NCBI GenBank assembly: GCA_012728815.1
Contig: JAAYEI010000013.1
Span: 1 to 51,333 of the forward strand
From: Clostridiales bacterium
GTDB lineage: Bacteria > Bacillota > Clostridia > Christensenellales > Aristaeellaceae
Length of the DNA: 51,333 nucleotides
Reading direction: 5' to 3'
This document shows, in pieces, positions 1-7,577 of the stretch; positions within the stretch are counted from its first letter, which is position 1; every line of letters starts with the position of its first letter. A model generated the notes under the pieces. It worked only from the letters and a program-made list of their open reading frames with translations, was not told the origin of the DNA and did not search any database. The position numbers and the translations under genes are program-made.

Positions 1-90
1 ATAGATCTCACCCGGCCGTATGTGCAGGCTCAACCCGTCCACCGCCAGCTTGTTCCCGTAGGACTTGCTCAGGTTCTCAATTCTCAGCAT
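1..90 (-). CDS. ABC transporter ATP-binding protein, N-terminal fragment
   Basis: Only the first 30 codons lie in the window; the gene runs off the left edge. The reading frame begins MLRIENLSKSYGNKLAVDGL and continues to a RPGEIY segment, the classic N-terminal strand, A-loop tyrosine (SYG) and pre-Walker A region of an ABC-type ATPase. A GGAAGGAAAG ribosome-binding stretch lies 5 to 14 bases upstream of the ATG. The Walker A motif itself is outside the window, so the substrate and transporter class cannot be told; the short AVDGLSL style is common in drug and antimicrobial-peptide exporters. It is transcribed away from the hydrogenase operon, with a 312-base divergent region between them. 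Confidence 0.8.
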   Translation of the reverse strand, partial: MLRIENLSKSYGNKLAVDGLSLHIRPGEIY

Positions 91-145
91 CGCCGCTTTC
101 CTTCCTCAACACGCTTGTCCACCCGGGGGTATAGCACATAAACCC

Positions 146-176
146 GGGAATCCGGGCGCTTCTGCGCCCGGTTCCC
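146..176. repeat. GC-rich hairpin in the divergent region
   Basis: CCGGGCGC (152-159) and GCGCCCGG (164-171) form a perfect 8-bp stem around a TTCT loop. GGGAA (146-150) and TTCCC (172-176) extend it past one bulged T. No T-run follows on either strand, so it is not an intrinsic terminator. It sits in the 5' leader side of the leftward ABC gene, next to a weak extended -10 (TGC then TATACC, read on the minus strand at 128-136). It could be an attenuator or mRNA-stabilising hairpin; the role is unknown. Confidence 0.5.
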
Positions 177-276
177 TGAAAAAAAGACAGCCACATCATC
201 CGCTTTTGCGACTGGAGGGCCACGAGACGCAAGATGTGGTCTGATTTTTCCCAACCGGGATAAAATAAACCCTTCC

Positions 277-292
277 GGGACATATTTGTCCC
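277..292. promoter_or_regulatory. candidate operator upstream of the hydrogenase operon
   Basis: GGGACA, a four-base TATT spacer and TGTCCC form a perfect 16-bp inverted repeat. It lies about 40 bases upstream of the predicted -10 box of the hydrogenase promoter. CCGGGA also occurs twice just before it (256-261 and 275-280). The size and symmetry suit a dimeric repressor or activator. It does not match the Rex consensus I recall (TTGTGA-n6-TCACAA), so the regulator is unknown. Confidence 0.4.
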
Positions 293-331
293 ATTGACTT
301 TGCCCAAAGCTGTCGCTTTTCTTTGAACGAG

Positions 332-340
332 TGCTATACT
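332..340 (+). promoter_or_regulatory. hydC: extended -10 promoter of the hydrogenase operon
   Basis: TGC followed by TATACT (335-340) is an extended -10 element. No good -35 box is found at the usual distance, which is common for extended -10 promoters and for activator-dependent ones. The distance to the hydC ATG is about 60 bases. Confidence 0.55.
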
Positions 341-402
341 CCATGCTGGTTGATGCAATTCCCTTCACGTTCTCAGACTTCCAGACACACCTTGGAGGCA
401 AC

Positions 403-909
403 ATGAACACAGAAGCATTACAAGTGAACATCGCCCTGGACGCTGCGGCGCAGGAGAAGGAAAAGCGGGAGGCCATCCTCAAGGTGATTGACACCTACCG
501 GGACAAGCCGGGCTGCCTGATTGCCGTGCTGCACCTGGCGCAGGAGATTTACGGCTACCTGCCCCTGGAGGTGCAGCAGATCATCGCCGATGGCATGGGG
601 GAGAGCCTGAGCCATGTGTCCGGCGTGGTCAGCTTCTACTCCTATTTCTCCACCAGGCCCCGCGCGCGGCTCGAAATCAAGATCTGCATGGGCACGGCCT
701 GCTATGTCCGCGGCGGCAAGCGGATTGTGGAGCGGCTGGAAGAGGAGCTGGGCATCAGCGTGGGGGAGACCACGCCAGACGGCAAGTTCTCCATCATCAT
801 CACGCGCTGCCTGGGCGCCTGCGGCCTGGCCCCGGTTGTCATGATCGGGGAGGATGTGCACCAACAGGTGAACCCGGACAAGATTGAAAAAATCCTGGCG
901 AAGTACTGA
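403..909 (+). CDS. hydC: [FeFe] hydrogenase complex, NuoE-like [2Fe-2S] subunit
   Basis: This 168-residue protein is the small thioredoxin-fold subunit (NuoE/HydC/HndA type) of a soluble NAD(P)-linked hydrogenase. Four cysteines fit the family's [2Fe-2S] pattern: C95-x4-C100 in CMGTAC and C136-x3-C140 in CLGAC. The N-terminal helical region with CLIAVLHLAQEIYGYLP (residues 38-54) is also typical. An open frame extends upstream to 331, but the ATG at 403 is chosen because GGAGG (394-398) sits five bases before it and the upstream part overlaps the promoter. It leads a three-gene operon with the flavoprotein and catalytic subunits, the flavoprotein gene starting 17 bases after its stop. In homologous complexes this subunit passes electrons near the FMN site. 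Confidence 0.9.
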   Translation: MNTEALQVNIALDAAAQEKEKREAILKVIDTYRDKPGCLIAVLHLAQEIYGYLPLEVQQIIADGMGESLSHVSGVVSFYSYFSTRPRARLEIKICMGTACYVRGGKRIVERLEEELGISVGETTPDGKFSIIITRCLGACGLAPVVMIGEDVHQQVNPDKIEKILAKY

Positions 910-925
910 GGCGGAGGACAAGCGC

Positions 926-3900
926 ATGGTCATCAACACCAGAGCCGATTTGCTGGCAATCAAAAAAGCCTACCTGGCGGCCCGGGACACCCGCCACCAC
1001 ATCACTGTCTGCGGCGGGGGCGGCTGCGTGTCCTCCGGCTGCCTGGCCACACGCGACGTCGTGGAGCAGTTCCTGGAAGAAAAGCAGCTGACTGCTGAAG
1101 CGGGGCTGACCTTCACCGGCTGCATGGGGCTGTGCTCCCTGGGGCCGCTGATGCTGATTGAGCCGGCCGGTGTCCTGTATGTAAAGGTCACCCCGGAGAT
1201 GGCGCGGGACATCATCGGGCGGCATGTCATCGTGGGTGAAATCGCCGAGGAATACACCTTCTACGATGAGAAGCGCAAGCGGCACATCCCGCGTATCCAG
1301 GACATCCCCTTCTTCAGCGAGCAGGTGAAGATCGCGCTGCGCAACTGCGGCAAGGTGGATTACGCCTCCCTGGACAGCTACATCGCCCAGGACGGCTTCC
1401 AGGGCCTGGCCAAGGCGCTGAAGATGAAGCGGCAGGCGGTCATTGACCAGGTCAAGCTGTCCGGCCTGCGCGGCCGGGGCGGCGGCGGCTTCCCCACCGG
1501 TGTGAAATGGGAGGCGGGCCTCAAGGCCCCGGGCGACACCAAGTACATCATCTGCAACGCCGACGAGGGCGACCCCGGCGCCTTCATGGACCGCTCCCTG
1601 ATTGAGAGCGACCCCTTCGGCCTCATCGAGGGCATGCTGATTGGCGCCTACGCCATCGGCGCGCAGAAGGGCTATGTCTACATCCGCGCGGAATACCCCA
1701 TCGCGGTGGAGCGGCTCACCCATGCCATCGGCCTGGCGCGGGAGGCGGGCCTGCTGGGGGAGGGCATCCTGGGCAGCAAGTTCAGCTTTGACCTGGAAAC
1801 CCGCATCGGCGCGGGGGCCTTTGTGTGCGGTGAGGAGACCGCGCTCATGCACTCGGTGGAAGGCCTGCGCGGCGAGCCGTCCCAGAAGCCGCCCTTCCCC
1901 TTTGATCAGGGCCTCTTCGGTTGCCCGACCATCATCAACAACGTGGAAACCTTGGCCAACATCCCCGCCATCCTAGACAGGGGCGGCGCCTGGTTCGCGG
2001 GCTTTGGTGCCGGGCAGTCCAGGGGCACCAAGGTTTTCGCGCTGGCGGGCGACATCCGCTATTCCGGCCTGGCTGAGGTGCCCATGGGCTACACCATCGG
2101 CGACCTGATTTACAAAATCGGCGGGGGCATACCGCGCAACGGCCGCTTCAAGGCAGCGCAGATTGGCGGCCCCTCCGGTGGCTGCATCACCAAGGAGAAC
2201 CTCAACACCCCCCTGGATTATGACAGGCTGGTTGACCTGGGGGCCATCATGGGCTCAGGCGGGCTGGTGGTCATGGGCGAGGACACCTGCATGGTGGACA
2301 CCGCGCGCTTCTTCATGGACTTCATCCGGGATGAATCCTGCGGGAAATGCGTTCCTTGCCGCATCGGCACCAAGCGGATGCTGGAAATCCTGGAGCGCAT
2401 CACCCGGGGGGAGGGCCGGGAGGAGGACCTGGTGCTGTTGCGCGAGCTGTCTGAAAACATCAAGGAAACCGCGATGTGCGGCCTGGGCCAGACCGCGCCC
2501 AACCCCGTGCTGTCCACGATGCGCAACTTCATCCAGGAGTTTGAGGAGCACATCCGTGAGCACCGCTGCCAGGCGGGGATCTGCTCCAACATGTTCATTT
2601 CCCCCTGCCAGAACGCCTGCCCCGCCGGCATCAACGTGCCCGGCTACCTTGCCCTGATTCAGAACGGCCGCTTCATTGACGCCTACAACCTCATCCGCCA
2701 GGAAAACCCCTTCCCGGGCGTGTGCGGGCGGGTGTGCACCCACCCCTGTGAGGACAAGTGCCGCCGCGCCCAGCGCGATGAGGCCCTGGCCATCTGTGAC
2801 TTGAAGCGCTTTGTGGCCGACTACGCCATGAACCACGAGGAGCGCTTTGTGGATGACATCAAATACCTGCGCAACGGCAAGAAGGTGGCCATTGTCGGCG
2901 CCGGCCCCAGCGGGCTGACCTGCGCCTACTACCTGGCGCGCCTGGGCTACACCGTGGACGTGTTTGAGTCCCAGTCCCAGGCAGGCGGCACGCTGGCCTA
3001 CGGCATCCCGGAATACCGCATGCCCGAGGACATCCTCCAGCACGAGATCCGGCAAATTGAGCAGGAGGGGGTCAACATCCACCTGAACACGGAGGTGGGC
3101 AAGAACGTGTCCTTCTCCTGGCTGCGGGAGAACCACCACGCCATCTACCTGACCACCGGCACCCAGTTCCCCAACGAGGTGGGCATTGAGGGCGAAGGCC
3201 TCAAGGGCGTCTACCACGGCCTGCCCTTCCTCAAGGACATCCACTTTGGCCGCAGGGTCAGGGCCGGCAAGCAGGCGGTGGTGATCGGCGGCGGCTCCAC
3301 CGCCATGGACGCGGCGCGCAGCGTCCTGCGCCTGGGCGCCCGGCAGGTTACCGTCATCTACCGGCGCGACCTGGAGGACATGCCGGCTGACCGCCGCGAA
3401 GTCCGCGAGGCGCTGGAGGAGGGCATCATCATCCAGCCCCTGACCGCGCCGGTCGCCATCCTGGGGGATGACAAGGGGCGCGTCAGCGGCATCCGCTGCC
3501 AGCAGATGCGCCTGGGCGAGTATGACAAACGGGGCCGGCCCCAGCCCCAGCCGATTGAGGGCTCCGAGTTTGTCATCCCCTGCGACATGGTCATCCCCGC
3601 GGTCAGCCAGCATGCGGACTTCCCCTTCATCACCGCGCGGGATGTGCAGATGACCGCCTGGGGCACCCTGGTGACCGACAAGCACAACCTGATGACCTCC
3701 ATTGACGGCGTTTTCGCCGGCGGCGACCTGGCCCGTGGCCCTGACACCGCCATTGCGGCCATTGCCGATGGCAAGCGGGCTGCCAGCAGCATTGACATCT
3801 ACCTGGGGGGAACCGGCAGGCTCAACAAGGGCCGCGCCATTGAGATTCCGCAGGCCGTGGTGGATGAGGACAGCGCGGAATATGGCCGCTTCCCCCTGGA

Positions 3901-4012
3901 GGAGCTGCCCCCGGACACCCGCATCCAGGGCTTCCGCGAGGTCAACCGCGGGTACCGCAAGCTCTACGCGGTGGCGGAAGCCACCCGCTGCCTGAGATGT
4001 GACAGGAGGTAG
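926..4012 (+). CDS. hydB: HydB/NuoF-type flavoprotein fused to a GltD/NfnB-type NADPH oxidoreductase
   Basis: A 1028-residue fusion. Residues 1-110 are a thioredoxin-like [2Fe-2S] domain (C29, C34, C66, C70). Residues 180-470 are the FMN/NADH module of NuoF, with GRGGGGFPTG (183-192) and CNADEGDPG. Next come a SLBB region and the [4Fe-4S] motif CGKCVPC near residue 475. After about residue 555 the usual bacterial-ferredoxin tail of HydB is missing. In its place is a full glutamate-synthase small-subunit/NfnB-like module: a cysteine-rich double [4Fe-4S] domain (CQNACPAG, then CGRVC and CEDKC), an FAD Rossmann motif GAGPSG near 655 and a nucleotide motif GGGSTAMD near 787. The family knowledge is that HydB exchanges electrons with NAD(H) and GltD/NfnB with NADP(H). 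I infer a hydrogenase subunit with two nucleotide sites. The start ATG at 926 follows GGAGG (913-917). The stop overlaps the hydA ribosome-binding site. Confidence 0.9.
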   Translation: MVINTRADLLAIKKAYLAARDTRHHITVCGGGGCVSSGCLATRDVVEQFLEEKQLTAEAGLTFTGCMGLCSLGPLMLIEPAGVLYVKVTPEMARDIIGRHVIVGEIAEEYTFYDEKRKRHIPRIQDIPFFSEQVKIALRNCGKVDYASLDSYIAQDGFQGLAKALKMKRQAVIDQVKLSGLRGRGGGGFPTGVKWEAGLKAPGDTKYIICNADEGDPGAFMDRSLIESDPFGLIEGMLIGAYAIGAQKGYVYIRAEYPIAVERLTHAIGLAREAGLLGEGILGSKFSFDLETRIGAGAFVCGEETALMHSVEGLRGEPSQKPPFPFDQGLFGCPTIINNVETLANIPAILDRGGAWFAGFGAGQSRGTKVFALAGDIRYSGLAEVPMGYTIGDLIYKIGGGIPRNGRFKAAQIGGPSGGCITKENLNTPLDYDRLVDLGAIMGSGGLVVMGEDTCMVDTARFFMDFIRDESCGKCVPCRIGTKRMLEILERITRGEGREEDLVLLRELSENIKETAMCGLGQTAPNPVLSTMRNFIQEFEEHIREHRCQAGICSNMFISPCQNACPAGINVPGYLALIQNGRFIDAYNLIRQENPFPGVCGRVCTHPCEDKCRRAQRDEALAICDLKRFVADYAMNHEERFVDDIKYLRNGKKVAIVGAGPSGLTCAYYLARLGYTVDVFESQSQAGGTLAYGIPEYRMPEDILQHEIRQIEQEGVNIHLNTEVGKNVSFSWLRENHHAIYLTTGTQFPNEVGIEGEGLKGVYHGLPFLKDIHFGRRVRAGKQAVVIGGGSTAMDAARSVLRLGARQVTVIYRRDLEDMPADRREVREALEEGIIIQPLTAPVAILGDDKGRVSGIRCQQMRLGEYDKRGRPQPQPIEGSEFVIPCDMVIPAVSQHADFPFITARDVQMTAWGTLVTDKHNLMTSIDGVFAGGDLARGPDTAIAAIADGKRAASSIDIYLGGTGRLNKGRAIEIPQAVVDEDSAEYGRFPLEELPPDTRIQGFREVNRGYRKLYAVAEATRCLRCDRR

Positions 4013-4014
4013 AC

Positions 4015-5862
4015 ATGGAGAACTTGGACATGAGCACCCCGGCCACCGCCGGCATCGCGCGGGTCAACATCAACGGCAAGGTCATCAAGGCCCGGGAGGG
4101 GCAGACCATTTTGCAGGCGGCGCAGGACTACAACATCTACATCCCCAGCCTGTGCTACCTGGAGGGCATTCACCAGTTTGGCGGCTGCCGCATGTGCATG
4201 GTCGAGGTGGAGGGCATGCGCACGCTGGTGGCGGCCTGCATGGTCAAGGTGTGCGACGGGATGGTGGTCCACACCAACACCGGCAAGGTGCGCCAGGCGC
4301 GCAAGATCAACTGTGAGCTGCTGCTCAGCGACCACCCCCAGGATTGCCTGGCCTGCGAGCGCTCCGGCCAGTGCGAGCTGCAAACCCTGGCCAGCACCCT
4401 GGGCATTACGCGGCAGCGCTTCCAGGGCGAATTGTCCCCCGGCAGCCGTGACATGTCCGCCTCCATCACGCGGGATACCGCCAAGTGCATCCAGTGCCGC
4501 CGCTGCGTCAGCGTGTGCAACCAGGTGCAGGAAATCGGCGTGCTCAACCCACAGGGGCGGGGCTTCCAGACCGTGATTGGCCCCGCTGGCGGGCTGTCCA
4601 TCTCCCAGGTGGATTGCACCAACTGCGGCCAGTGCGTGGTGGCCTGTCCGGTCAACGCATTGAGCGAAAGCAGCAGCATCCAGAAGGTTTGGGATGCCAT
4701 CAACGACCCGCAGATGCGGGTGGTGGTGCAGGTTGCCCCGGCGGTGCGCGTGGGCATCGGGGAGGAGTTTGACATGGCGCCGGGCAAGGCGGTGACCGGC
4801 AAGCTGGCGACCGCCCTGAAGGAGATGCTGTTTGACGACATCTTTGACACCAACGTCTGCGCCGACCTGACCATCATGGAGGAGGGCTCCGAGTTTCTGG
4901 AGCGCGCGCAGGCAGCCATCAGGAAAGGCAGGCCCGTGCTGCCCATGATCACCTCCTGCAGCCCCGGGTGGATCAAGTTCCTGGAGCATCGCTACCCGGA
5001 CAGCACCGGCAACCTGTCCACCTGCAAAAGCCCGCACATGATGCTGGGCGCGCTGGTCAAGTCGTATTACGCCAACAAAATGGGGTTTGACCCCAACAAG
5101 CTCTTTGTGGTGTCCATCATGCCCTGCACCGCCAAGAAGTTTGAAATTGAGCGGCCTGAAATGGGCCATGATGGCCTGCGCGATGTGGACGCGGTGCTCA
5201 CCACGCGTGAATTGGCCCGCATGATCCGCGAAGCGGGCATCGACTTCAAAAACCTTCAGCCCAGCGATTTTGACCACCCCCTGGGCATCTCCACCGGCGC
5301 CGCGGACATCTTTGGGGTCAGCGGCGGCGTCATGGAGGCCGCCCTGCGCACGGTGTATGAGCTGGTCACCGGGCGGGAGATGCCGCTGTCTGAGCTCAGG
5401 GCGGTGCCCGACCAGGAGCGCGCGCGCACCCGCGTGGCCGAGCTGACCATGGAGGGCTGCCTGCCCCAGTATGATTTCCTGGAGGGGTTCACCATCAAGG
5501 TCGCGGTGACCAGCGGCTTCGCAGGCGCCAAGGCGCTGATGGAGGAGGTCAGCCAGGGCAAGGGCGGCTATCACTTCATTGAGGTCATGGGCTGCCCGGG
5601 TGGCTGTGTCAGCGGCGGCGGCCAGCCGCGCACCGCCGTGCGCAACGCCTGGTCCAGCCGGGCGCAGGGCCTGTATGACGTGGACCAGTCCAAGAAACTG
5701 CGCAAATCCCATGAGAACCCGGCCGTTCGCGCGCTGTATGCCGAGTTCCTGCTGGAGCCCCTCAGCCACACCTCCCATCAGCTGCTGCACACGCGCTACA
5801 CCCCGCGGGGCGTCTACAACGAGCGCCTGCCGCAGCAGGACGACCCAATCCAACCGCGCTGA
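4015..5862 (+). CDS. hydA: [FeFe] hydrogenase catalytic subunit
   Basis: A 615-residue multi-cluster [FeFe] hydrogenase. In order it shows an N-terminal [2Fe-2S] domain (C47, C58, C61, C75), a His-Cys3 cluster site (H107, C111, C114, C120), two [4Fe-4S] ferredoxin motifs (C158-C168 and C201-C211), the H-cluster domain, and a small-subunit-like tail. The H-cluster motifs read TSCSPGW (313-319), MPCTAKKFE (C371) and EVMGCPGGC (C527, C531) followed by GGGQP. L1 has serine where the consensus TSCCPxW has a second cysteine (see findings). The ATG follows AGGAGGT by four bases. With hydC and hydB it should form a cytoplasmic electron-bifurcating or confurcating complex coupling H2 to NAD(P)H and ferredoxin. 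Maturases HydE, HydF and HydG are not in the window. Confidence 0.93.
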   Translation: MENLDMSTPATAGIARVNINGKVIKAREGQTILQAAQDYNIYIPSLCYLEGIHQFGGCRMCMVEVEGMRTLVAACMVKVCDGMVVHTNTGKVRQARKINCELLLSDHPQDCLACERSGQCELQTLASTLGITRQRFQGELSPGSRDMSASITRDTAKCIQCRRCVSVCNQVQEIGVLNPQGRGFQTVIGPAGGLSISQVDCTNCGQCVVACPVNALSESSSIQKVWDAINDPQMRVVVQVAPAVRVGIGEEFDMAPGKAVTGKLATALKEMLFDDIFDTNVCADLTIMEEGSEFLERAQAAIRKGRPVLPMITSCSPGWIKFLEHRYPDSTGNLSTCKSPHMMLGALVKSYYANKMGFDPNKLFVVSIMPCTAKKFEIERPEMGHDGLRDVDAVLTTRELARMIREAGIDFKNLQPSDFDHPLGISTGAADIFGVSGGVMEAALRTVYELVTGREMPLSELRAVPDQERARTRVAELTMEGCLPQYDFLEGFTIKVAVTSGFAGAKALMEEVSQGKGGYHFIEVMGCPGGCVSGGGQPRTAVRNAWSSRAQGLYDVDQSKKLRKSHENPAVRALYAEFLLEPLSHTSHQLLHTRYTPRGVYNERLPQQDDPIQPR

Positions 5863-5887
5863 TTTACCCCGATGCAAGGAGGGAGAC

Positions 5888-6829
5888 ATGAAGATGAAAA
5901 CGCTGTGTCTGTTGCTGGCCATCGCGCTGCTGTGCCTCAGCCCGGCTGCCCTGGCGCAGGATGACGCGCCCCTGCGGGTGGGCGCGCTCAAAGGCCCTAC
6001 TGCCATGGGGTTGGTCATGCTGATGGAGGAGGACCAGGGCAATGACTATGCCTTCACCCTGGCCGCCAGCCCCGACGCGCTGCTGCCTTCCCTGGTCCGG
6101 GGCGAGCTGGACCTGGCCTGCCTGCCGGCCAACCTGGCGGCCATCCTGGCCACCAACACGGATGGCGCTATCCGGGTGGTGGCCATCAACACCCTGGGTG
6201 TGCTCTACATCCTGGAGCGGGGCGAGCGCCTGCGCAGCCTGTCGGACCTGGCTGGCCGCAGCCTCTATGCCAGCGGCAAGGCCTCCACCCCTGAATACAC
6301 CCTGAACCACCTGCTGACCCAGGCCGGGGTGGAGGGGGTGGATGTGCAATGGAAGTCCGAGCACGCCGAGGCCCTGGCCGCCCTGCTGTTGGACCCGGAC
6401 GGCGCGGCCCTGCTGCCCCAGCCCTTTGTGGCGGCGGCACTGCGCCAAAACCCGGACATCCGTGTGGCGCTCGACCTGAACGCCCTCTGGGAGCAGCTGG
6501 GGCAGGGGCCCATGGTGACCGGGGTCACGGTGGCCCGCGCCGGGTTCATAACGCAGCAGCCCCAGCGCCTGGCCACCTTCCTCAGCGCCTACCAGGCCTC
6601 GGTGGACGCGGTGCGCGCCAACCCGCAGCAGGCTGCCCGGCTGATTGGCCAGGCCGGCATCATCAACGAGCAGGTGGCGCTGGACGCGCTGCCTTATTGC
6701 GGCATCACGCTGATCACGGGGCAACCCATGGTGGACACGCTTCACGCTTTCTATAGCGCGCTGTACGCGCAGGACGCGCAGTCCGTGGGCGGCAGCCTGC
6801 CCGGGGAGGATTTCTATTATCAGCCATAG
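5888..6829 (+). CDS. ABC importer substrate-binding protein (NitT/TauT-like)
   Basis: The 313-residue product begins with a signal peptide (MKMKTLCLLLAIALLCLSP, likely cleavage after ALA near residue 22, no lipobox). The mature part starts LRVGALKGPTAMGLVMLMEE, resembling SsuA/ThiY/NMT1-type periplasmic-fold binding proteins, with the internal NLAAILATNT and a PFVAAALR segment typical of that group. AAGGAGG precedes the ATG at 5888. It lies only 25 bases after hydA and is followed without a gap by permease and ATPase genes, so it is probably co-transcribed with the hydrogenase. The ligand cannot be read from sequence; sulfonates, pyrimidine precursors and aromatic acids are family possibilities. 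Confidence 0.82.
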   Translation: MKMKTLCLLLAIALLCLSPAALAQDDAPLRVGALKGPTAMGLVMLMEEDQGNDYAFTLAASPDALLPSLVRGELDLACLPANLAAILATNTDGAIRVVAINTLGVLYILERGERLRSLSDLAGRSLYASGKASTPEYTLNHLLTQAGVEGVDVQWKSEHAEALAALLLDPDGAALLPQPFVAAALRQNPDIRVALDLNALWEQLGQGPMVTGVTVARAGFITQQPQRLATFLSAYQASVDAVRANPQQAARLIGQAGIINEQVALDALPYCGITLITGQPMVDTLHAFYSALYAQDAQSVGGSLPGEDFYYQP

Positions 6830-6854
6830 GCTTGTAAAACCGGCGGCGCGGCTG

Positions 6855-7577
6855 GTGGCCGCGCTGTTCTGGCTGGCCCTCTGGCAGCTGGCCGCCTGGG
6901 CCGTGGGGCAGGAGTTCCTGCTGGCCGCTCCGCTGAGCGTGCTGGCCAGCCTGCTGCACCTACTTGCCCAGGGCAGCACCTGGCTGGCGGCCGCCCAGTC
7001 CAGCCTGCGGGTGCTGTTGGGCTTTGTGCTGGGCAGCCTCTTTGGCCTGCTGCTGGCGGCCCTCGCCTGCTGGCGCCCCTGGGCCCATGAGCTGTTTGCC
7101 CCCCTGGTGCAGGCCGCCCGCGCGGTGCCGGTGGCCAGCTTTGTCATCCTGGCCATCATCCTGGTGTCCTCCCGCTGGCTGTCCACCCTCATTGCCTTTG
7201 TGATTGGCTTCCCGGTGGTTTACGCCGCGGCGCTGTCCGGGCTGGCGGCGCGTGACCGCCAGCTGGATGAGATGGCGCGGGTCTTCCAGGTCCCCTTGGC
7301 GAGGCGGCTGTTTGCCCTCACCCTGCCCCAGCTGCTGCCGCATCTGCGCGCGGGCCTGGTCAGCGCCCTGGGGCTGTGCTGGAAGAGCGGCGTCGCGGCG
7401 GAGGTGATTGGCATCCCCCGGGGCAGCATCGGGGAGATGCTCTACGCCACCAAGGTCAACTACCATACGGCGGAGCTCTTCGCTTGGACCATCTTCATTG
7501 TGCTGCTAAGCCTCTTGTCCGCCAGGCTGCTCCGCCTGTTCATGGACGCGCTGTTCCATCAGCTGGGGGCACTGTGA
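6855..7577 (+). CDS. ABC importer permease (NitT/TauT-like)
   Basis: This integral membrane protein has several hydrophobic helices. It also has the inner-membrane permease signature region around residues 130-160 (DRQLDEMARVFQV), the EAA-like loop that contacts the ATPase, and GVAAEVIGIPRGSIGEMLYA near the end, typical of SsuC-type permeases. The start is uncertain. The first conventional codon is GTG at 6855, which has no ribosome-binding site and begins directly in the first helix. The frame stays open upstream, and GGGGAGGA (6803-6810) is followed five bases later by ATT at 6816, which would give an N-terminus with basic residues and overlap the binding-protein gene. The stop overlaps the ATPase GTG by four bases, implying coupled translation. 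Confidence 0.83.
   Translation: MAALFWLALWQLAAWAVGQEFLLAAPLSVLASLLHLLAQGSTWLAAAQSSLRVLLGFVLGSLFGLLLAALACWRPWAHELFAPLVQAARAVPVASFVILAIILVSSRWLSTLIAFVIGFPVVYAAALSGLAARDRQLDEMARVFQVPLARRLFALTLPQLLPHLRAGLVSALGLCWKSGVAAEVIGIPRGSIGEMLYATKVNYHTAELFAWTIFIVLLSLLSARLLRLFMDALFHQLGAL

Noticed and set aside
146..176. Intrinsic terminator in the divergent region
   Set aside because: Strong stem but no T-run on either strand and no gene ending beside it.
3964..6042. A 692-codon open frame on the minus strand opposite hydA
   Set aside because: It lies antisense to a gene with clear motifs throughout. High GC makes long antisense frames common here, and it has no ribosome-binding site or family-like sequence.
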